DNA from: Pterois miles
Taxonomy: Eukaryota; Chordata; Actinopteri; Perciformes; Scorpaenidae
Reading direction: 5' to 3'
Assembly: GCA_947000775.1 (NCBI GenBank)
Contig: CAMQGK010000341.1
Coordinates: 7,032,501-7,096,500 of the forward strand
DNA length: 64,000 bases
Part shown: one piece after another, positions 58,865 through 64,000 of the stretch
Position numbering within the stretch: position 1 is the first letter of the stretch
How the letters are laid out: every line of letters starts with the position of its first letter
Translations under genes and position numbers: made by a program
Notes under the pieces: model-generated
Seen by the model: the letters and a program-made list of their open reading frames with translations, nothing else
What the model was told of the DNA's origin: nothing
The model's database searches: none

Positions 58865-59200
58865 AATCTGAAGAAGAGAAGAAGAAGATCAACCTTTATT
58901 AGTCCCACAGTGGGGAAATTCAATTTACACTCTGTTTAACTTATACATGGTACATGCACACAAACACACACACATGCAGTAATGGAGAGATGTCAGAGTG
59001 AGGGGGCTGCTCCAGACAAGCGCCCCGAGCAGTTGGGGGTTTAGTGCCTTGCTCAGGGGCACCTCGGCAGTGCCCAAGAGGTAAACTGGCACCTCTCCAG
59101 CTACCAGTTCACACTCAGTTTTTGGTCCATGTCGGGACTTGAACCGGTGACCCTCCGGTTCCCAAGCCAACTCCCTACAGACTGAGCTACTGCCGCCCCC
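58865..59200 (-). mobile_element. tRNA-headed SINE-like element
   Basis: On the minus strand it begins ggggcggcagtagctcagtc then tgtagggagttggcttggga and ggtcaccggttcaagtcccg, good A-box (TAGCTCAGTCTGTAGG) and B-box (GGTTCAAGTCCC) sequences. It ends with 'gaatttccccactgtgggac' and 'taataaaggttgatcttctt'. It lies between the convergent fhip2a and srf ends. Confidence 0.75.
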
Positions 59201-59603
59201 AATGCCAACTGCTTTATTTTCTCGTTCTCAGCTCAGACCAATCACTGTATCATGTTGCATTTCTTTGTTAATCGCTGCTTTCCTCTGGTGTTAAATGGGA
59301 CGAGTCTCTTTCTGCTTCTTCTGTCTCACGGCCAGTTTGAGTTTGTGATCGTGCAATGCATAATTTAAACATTAAGGTACCGTGCATGCTCACTCCTGCC
59401 TCTGAGTTAATTGTAAAGTGATGCCCTATCTCATTTTCTCAAAGGCATTTATTCCTAATCAGCAGTCTTCATTTTAAACTGCAGTTACACAATGCGTTCA
59501 GGACAATGTGGTTTCTTTAGCATTCTCCGTCGTAATTAAAAAAAGAAAGAAGAAAGAAAAAGCTCTTCAGCAGTTTGAACAGTTCATTGTGTTTCATCAT
59601 GTT

Positions 59604-59609
59604 TTTATT
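59604..59609 (-). terminator. srf: srf poly-A signal (distal candidate)
   Basis: AATAAA on the minus strand, about 2 kb after the srf stop. A proximal alternative is at 60625-60630. Confidence 0.45.
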
Positions 59610-60220
59610 ACAAAATGTCTGTACAACAAAACAAAAATACGCAAAATAACCATTTCTTTCAATGACAAGGTGAAAACCACAAAGTCTGTTCAATAATCCC
59701 CTTTTTAAAATAACATTTTTGAAAAACCACCAGATGTCTTTAACCTGTAAATTTCCTACACAAACAACCCTGCAGGATGACATGACCTCATGTACACGAA
59801 CAGACCAGAGAACAGCGAGTTAGCGTGAAAATGACCTCCCTCCCTCTCCGGTGAATAACTGAGCAGCAGTCAGCACGGGTACTTTATCCTCCATCAAACT
59901 CTCTCTGGCTTCAAGCCAGCATGCTCAGTCATCCCACTAACTCTGTAGAAGCCAGTCAAAACTCTCACAACAGAGGGCTGTATGAAAAGTCATGTGAGGT
60001 GGTCTGGGAATAAGTAAACCCTACGTTTCCCTTGCCTAGCAGTGATTTAGAAATCAGCCATGGAAAAGAGGCACTATGGTGCAGAAAGAAGGCTCTCAGT
60101 ATGATAACTCTCTCATTCTTAATGATTACTGAGGTACACACAGAGATTGCAGTCAGTTGGGATCTTAAAGTTGTACTTAAAGGAATATATTAACATGTTA
60201 AAGCACCTGAAGTCACCTTT

Positions 60221-60230
60221 CCTATATAGG
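60221..60230. promoter_or_regulatory. CArG box consensus
   Basis: CCTATATAGG is an exact CC(A/T)6GG SRF-binding consensus, lying in the presumed srf 3' UTR. Chance matches of this pattern are expected a few times in 64 kb. Confidence 0.3.
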
Positions 60231-61642
60231 AGATCCTTATTTATACAAAAATATTCATTCTCATGACAGTTGTAATACTACTGCACTGAATAAACCAAGT
60301 GCTTCCATACAAGGAAACAATAATGCTTGAATTGAAGTGGAATTGCCAGGTCTGTACAGTGTCTTGTTAAACAAGAGATTCGTGTCCAATGCCCTGACTC
60401 AAGTCAGTGAACGGCATCAAGTAATTAAAGTTCTGCAGTCAAGTGGAGGCAAATCAGAGCGACAGGTTTGCAATGGATCACTTTTTAAAGAACAAAGTTT
60501 ATCTGACGTCACGAAAACCTGTTTGGCACGCATCAACTCAACTACTGTGGCTTTTAAAAATAAGTGAATAAACACTTCTAATCACTTTGAGGATGTTTTT
60601 AGATGTCAGACGTGAAAATATATTTTTATTTTAAAAGGTGAGATAATGGAAATTTCCATCCGATTGTCATATTTGTAACTGTTTTCACGCGAAGAAAGTG
60701 CCACATCAGGGCTTCATTAGGAAACCTCACGTGCAAAACTGATGTCATGCTAAATGATGCCATCTGCACTGAAACCTTCCCAGTTGAAGAAAATAAAACG
60801 TTAACAGTAAATCATAAATAATCTTCTGTTTTCCATGTTGTGACCCCGCTACGTGATCCTGTTTAAAGGGACAGTCCTACAAATGTCACAATCAAATCAT
60901 GTAGAAAAACATCCAGCGTTCTTTCTCCATCTTGTAGTGAAAACTCCCAACATCATGACAGTATATCAACATGTGATGGTATATTAAATTAATTTACATA
61001 TACATGTAAATTCATTCTCTTTATGCAAATCATGTTCATGTACATACAAAACCACTACGTAAAAAAAAAAAAAAAAAAACTACATGCCGTTGCACAAACT
61101 AAACCAGGCTAAAAATACATGTTATTTAAAAAACAAAAAAAACTATGTACATTTCCAAATGTCTTTTTTTTTTTTTTTCTCTTTTTAAGCGTCTCCCTGC
61201 CCATTTACAAACCCCAGATATGCGCACAGACACACACTTGTGCACAAGTTGCTCACACTGGAACATTCAGACAAACAAATGTCTCTTTGGCTGGTGTGAA
61301 GCTGTGGCACCTCGCAGTGTGTGTACATGTAATTACACATTTTCAAAAAACAAAAACAAAAAACACACGCACACACAAAGATAACACCATCTACCGGCAT
61401 AGAAAATAGCTTCTGATGATGGATGTCGTGATATTTCCTATGCATTTGCGAATATATATATATATATATATATACCAAAACATACTGTATAAGGGTCAGT
61501 CACACCTTTGCCCTTGATTGTGTGTATAGATGTAAAGTCACATTCAGAAGTGAAACTCTGTAGGAAGGCATCAATAAATAGAGATGTATGCAAGTCCGTC
61601 TGTGTCCCTGGGTCTGCCGTGTTAAACAGCTCCAGCCGTCTG

Positions 61643-61738
61643 TCAGTCGCTCTTTGAGTTCTGCGCTGTGTCCAAGTTGACCACCTGGAGCTCCGTCAGG
61701 TTACTGCTGCTGCCGCTCGACTGCTGGCCAATCACCAT
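61643..61738 (-). CDS. srf: srf terminal coding exon
   Basis: A 96-nt exon: MVIGQQSSGSSSNLTELQVV then NLDTAQNSKSD and TGA. Acceptor TTCCAG. Confidence 0.95.
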   Translation of the reverse strand: MVIGQQSSGSSSNLTELQVVNLDTAQNSKSD

Positions 61739-63793
61739 CTGGAACGCAACACAGCGACGTCAGGAGACGGTACCACGCAGCCAACCGCGGGTCAGCACAC
61801 CACCCATCCTGCTACGCTACATGCTGTTCATCATGGAGTGATAAAAGAGGTGCTGTTTTCTGTAATACTACTAAGTTATTGACTCTATGATATCATGTTC
61901 TCCAGAGATCACAGGGAGCGTGCCAGGATTGGTCTGCTCTGGATGCTCTGGTTGTCAAAATTAGATTTGCACAAGTATAACTAAAATCACACTTACTGGA
62001 TAATTTATACAAAAGTCTGAATATAAAACTATTTAAAAAGACAGTTTAAAGCCGGTATTGGTGCACAGCTGCAGATAAAGATCAGGCTACACTAATATTA
62101 TTAGTATTACACAATTTGAAGAATTAGATTCCAGGGACATTTCTAATAACGATAAAAGCACTAAAAAGTCCAACAGTCGAAATATATTGGAAAAAAAAGA
62201 TGGGATGTAATCATCCAAATATTCTGCTTCAGTCCATATTTGTTGGCCTTTAGCCTTTCAAAAACAACATTTTCAGGTCAAAAACCTTTTTGCTCTCCCA
62301 CACAGAAGGAGGCACACACCTGTATTAAAGGAGCGGTCTAACAGTAATCTATAACACAAATAATAAATAAATAAGTGACATTTATTTAACGAAAATAAAA
62401 TATATTTTGGCTCTAACACCATTATAGTAAATTTAGTTGATCACATTATGTATCTGCTTTCTCTTAGTGAATCCATCAAGACGTCATTTCATTTATATTG
62501 ACGAAACTGACAAGTTCTAATCATTAAAGAAAGTTGATTTATTAAAAAAAAAAAGACTAACTCATTTAATACTCTGAATCATCTTAATCCAAATGAGGAC
62601 TTGGATTTGTAATGCTCTAAAGTGCAATTTAGACTACAATTCACATCATGATTTCTCTAGATATTCTGCTTAAAATCCTATTTGTTTGCATTTAGCCTTT
62701 GAAAAACATTTTCACTGCAGTCAAAAACATATTTGCTCTTCCATTGGTCGCACACAAAGGAAGGAACGCACCTGTTAACAGGGCGGTCTAGCAGCAATCA
62801 ATAACAGCACCATAATGTTTTTGGTTTTTTTTTGTTTAATTTAACTACAATAACAAAAAATCTATTTTGGCTCTCGCTATTTTAGTAAATTAAGTATGTA
62901 TTTATAAAAAAAGATCACTTCATGTATCTGCATTTGCTTGGCGAATCTTGGCGATGTCATCACTATTTGTTGACGAAACTGGCAAAGTTGATTTAATTAA
63001 AAAAGACTAATTTCATACACTGAATCTGGGGGAGCTCAGCTTAGATTATCTTAAATATTTTTAAAAGACTACATCAAAAAATAATCTTGAATGCTATAGG
63101 ATATTTCCAGCTGCTTATAATCAAAATACCCATACATTTCCCAGTGATTTTCATCCTAAGACTGGACTTTATACAGTACATAAAATTGATTCCCATGCAC
63201 TGCTACAGTGGTGTTTTGTTAAGTCTATTGCATGTGTATTTTGCTGAAAATCACAGGTAAAACAAGCCGCCAGCTGATCATTCACATTCATCCAAAAGAG
63301 GCCACAGGTTACAACCCTGCGGCCTCTGTGTGCCAGTGCTCTGTTAGGATGCATTAGTGCGGTCACGTGGCATGCTGGTTGCAGAGGGAATATGAGAGTT
63401 TCACTTGTAAAATGCAGATCTTGCCGTACTGGGTGTAGCTGCACCGCTGAGACGGGGATCTGCACCGTGCCTGGAGGTGCTGTGAGGAACACCTGAGAGA
63501 CAGCACCTGGGGGAAGAAAAAAACAGCTTCCAACACTCTTACGTGTTTATTTGAAATAATCCATGTTAACGTGTTCAGCCTGTGTTGTGTCTCACCTGAG
63601 TCCTGGGCCTGTGCGTGGGACACCTGCATGGCCGAGGTGCCCTGGGAGAAGGCGTTGAGCACAGCCAGCCCCCCGTCAGCCAGCGCCGGCGTGGAGGCGT
63701 ACATCACCGTGTGGGGGCTGGGGTACATCATGTGACCCGCAACAGACGTTGGCACTGACGAGGTGACGATGGTTGCTGGGAGACTCACCGTCG
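61643..63793 (-). CDS. srf: Serum response factor, last three coding exons (5' part off window)
   Basis: SRF is a nuclear MADS-box factor that binds CArG boxes and, with MRTF or TCF partners, drives actin, muscle and immediate-early genes. Three minus-strand exons, 63793-63596, 63506-63430 and 61738-61643, encode the C-terminal transactivation region: SLPATIVTSSVPT, GHMMYPSPHTVMY, VLNAFSQ, MQVSHAQ, GTVQIPVSAVQLH and NLTELQVVNLDTA, all familiar SRF segments. The phases join and the frame ends in TGA at 61643-61645. The final residues are NSKSD where human has STKSE. The MADS box, which binds DNA and dimerises, is off the right edge. Teleosts may hold srfa and srfb; which copy this is cannot be told. 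It is convergent with fhip2a. Confidence 0.95.
61895..63035. repeat. Unclassified dispersed repeat, tandem copies B1 and B2 in srf intron
   Basis: Most of the last srf intron is a repeat also found at 29725-30285. B1 (about 61895-62590) and B2 (about 62640-63035) share 'atattctgctt', 'tttagcctttc/g', 'ggcggtctaacagtaatc' against 'ggcggtctagcagcaatc', 'ttttggctct', and 'ttgacgaaactg'. The shared parts are offset by about 445 bp. No coding frame. Confidence 0.65.
63430..63506 (-). CDS. srf: srf penultimate coding exon
   Basis: A 77-nt exon completing Gly, then AVSQVFLTAPPGTVQIPVSA and VQLHP. Acceptor CCCCCAG. Donor CCA|GTACGG, somewhat off consensus but fixed by phase. Confidence 0.93.
63596..63793 (-). 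CDS. srf: srf third-last coding exon
   Basis: A 198-nt exon: TVSLPATIVTSSVPTSVAGH then MMYPSPHTVMYASTPALADG and GLAVLNAFSQGTSAMQVSHA, QAQDS. Acceptor TTTCCAG at the right, donor TCAG|GTGAGA. Confidence 0.95.
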
Positions 63794-63882
63794 CTGGAAA
63801 GGGAGAGCAATGGAGCGAGGAGGACGAGGGAGAGAGAGCAAAATGTCACACTGAGGGTAAGAGGTGGGGGCTCATGTTGGGA

Positions 63883-63897
63883 CCAGCAGATGGCGCT
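63883..63897 (+). promoter_or_regulatory. CTCF-consensus match, forward
   Basis: CCAGCAGATGGCGCT fits CCASYAGRKGGCRS and lies in the srf intron just right of the exon at 63596-63793. Motif only. Confidence 0.45.
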
Positions 63898-64000
63898 TAA
63901 CATCTACTTATGCAGCGTGTAGTGACACAATAACACTTCACTGGAGGACAACTCATTCTGAACAGGAGCAGAGCAGAAAACAAAATGCATCACATTTTGA

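Larger units (their letters stand above)
59585..61642 (-). other. srf: Probable srf 3' untranslated region
   Basis: Minus-strand sequence from the srf stop to an AATAAA at 59609-59604, with another AATAAA at 60630-60625. It contains a CArG-type box at 60221-60230, A-rich and T-rich runs and a (TA)n tract at 61450-61474. The extent is inferred from the poly-A signals. Confidence 0.5.

Noticed and set aside
1..64000. CRISPR arrays, bacterial operons, plasmid or prophage features
   Set aside because: The window is vertebrate nuclear DNA; the only short tandem repeats are microsatellites and transposon-derived.

Overview
This window is teleost fish nuclear DNA. The genes are split into short exons with GT-AG introns, there are long (TG)n, (AT)n and (GA)n microsatellites, and the introns carry many repeat families that I know as typical of ray-finned (probably percomorph) fish. 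Nothing bacterial, organellar or plasmid-like was seen. I assembled three protein-coding genes by eye from exon phases, splice signals and family resemblance.

Layout. (1) 451-33419, minus strand: the 5' and middle part of ablim1 (actin-binding LIM protein 1). Eleven exons give 438 in-frame codons: an N-terminal leader, four LIM zinc-finger domains and the start of the linker. The rest, including the villin headpiece, lies off the left edge. Three further short open exons (28225-28246, 35391-35481, 41007-41019) end at donors in the same phase as exon 1 and may be alternative first exons. (2) 42128-55655, plus strand: a complete fhip2a (formerly FAM160B1) in 17 coding exons, 743 codons plus stop, with all splice phases consistent. 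It is head-to-head with ablim1. (3) 61643-63793, minus strand: the last three coding exons of a serum response factor gene (srf), tail-to-tail with fhip2a; the MADS-box exons are off the right edge.

The proteins act in different places: ABLIM1 on F-actin, FHIP2A as the cargo-adaptor subunit of an FTS-HOOK-FHIP dynein complex, SRF as a transcription factor for actin-cytoskeleton genes. ABLIM1 and SRF share actin signalling, but their proximity here may be chance.

The non-coding space is dominated by transposon remnants: TIR-bearing MITE-like and hAT-like elements, fold-back elements, tRNA-headed SINE-like copies, a LINE 3' end, a Tc1/mariner-like fragment and a decayed retroelement. The most notable non-genic signals are four matches to the CTCF consensus in a suggestive orientation, a (TG)n tract in place of a pyrimidine tract at a fhip2a splice acceptor, a tandem duplication of a transposon with its flank, an unclassified repeat present in three copies, and a 16-bp hairpin in the ablim1 upstream region. 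I found no CRISPR array, no multi-gene defence or biosynthetic system, and no convincing novel protein-coding gene.
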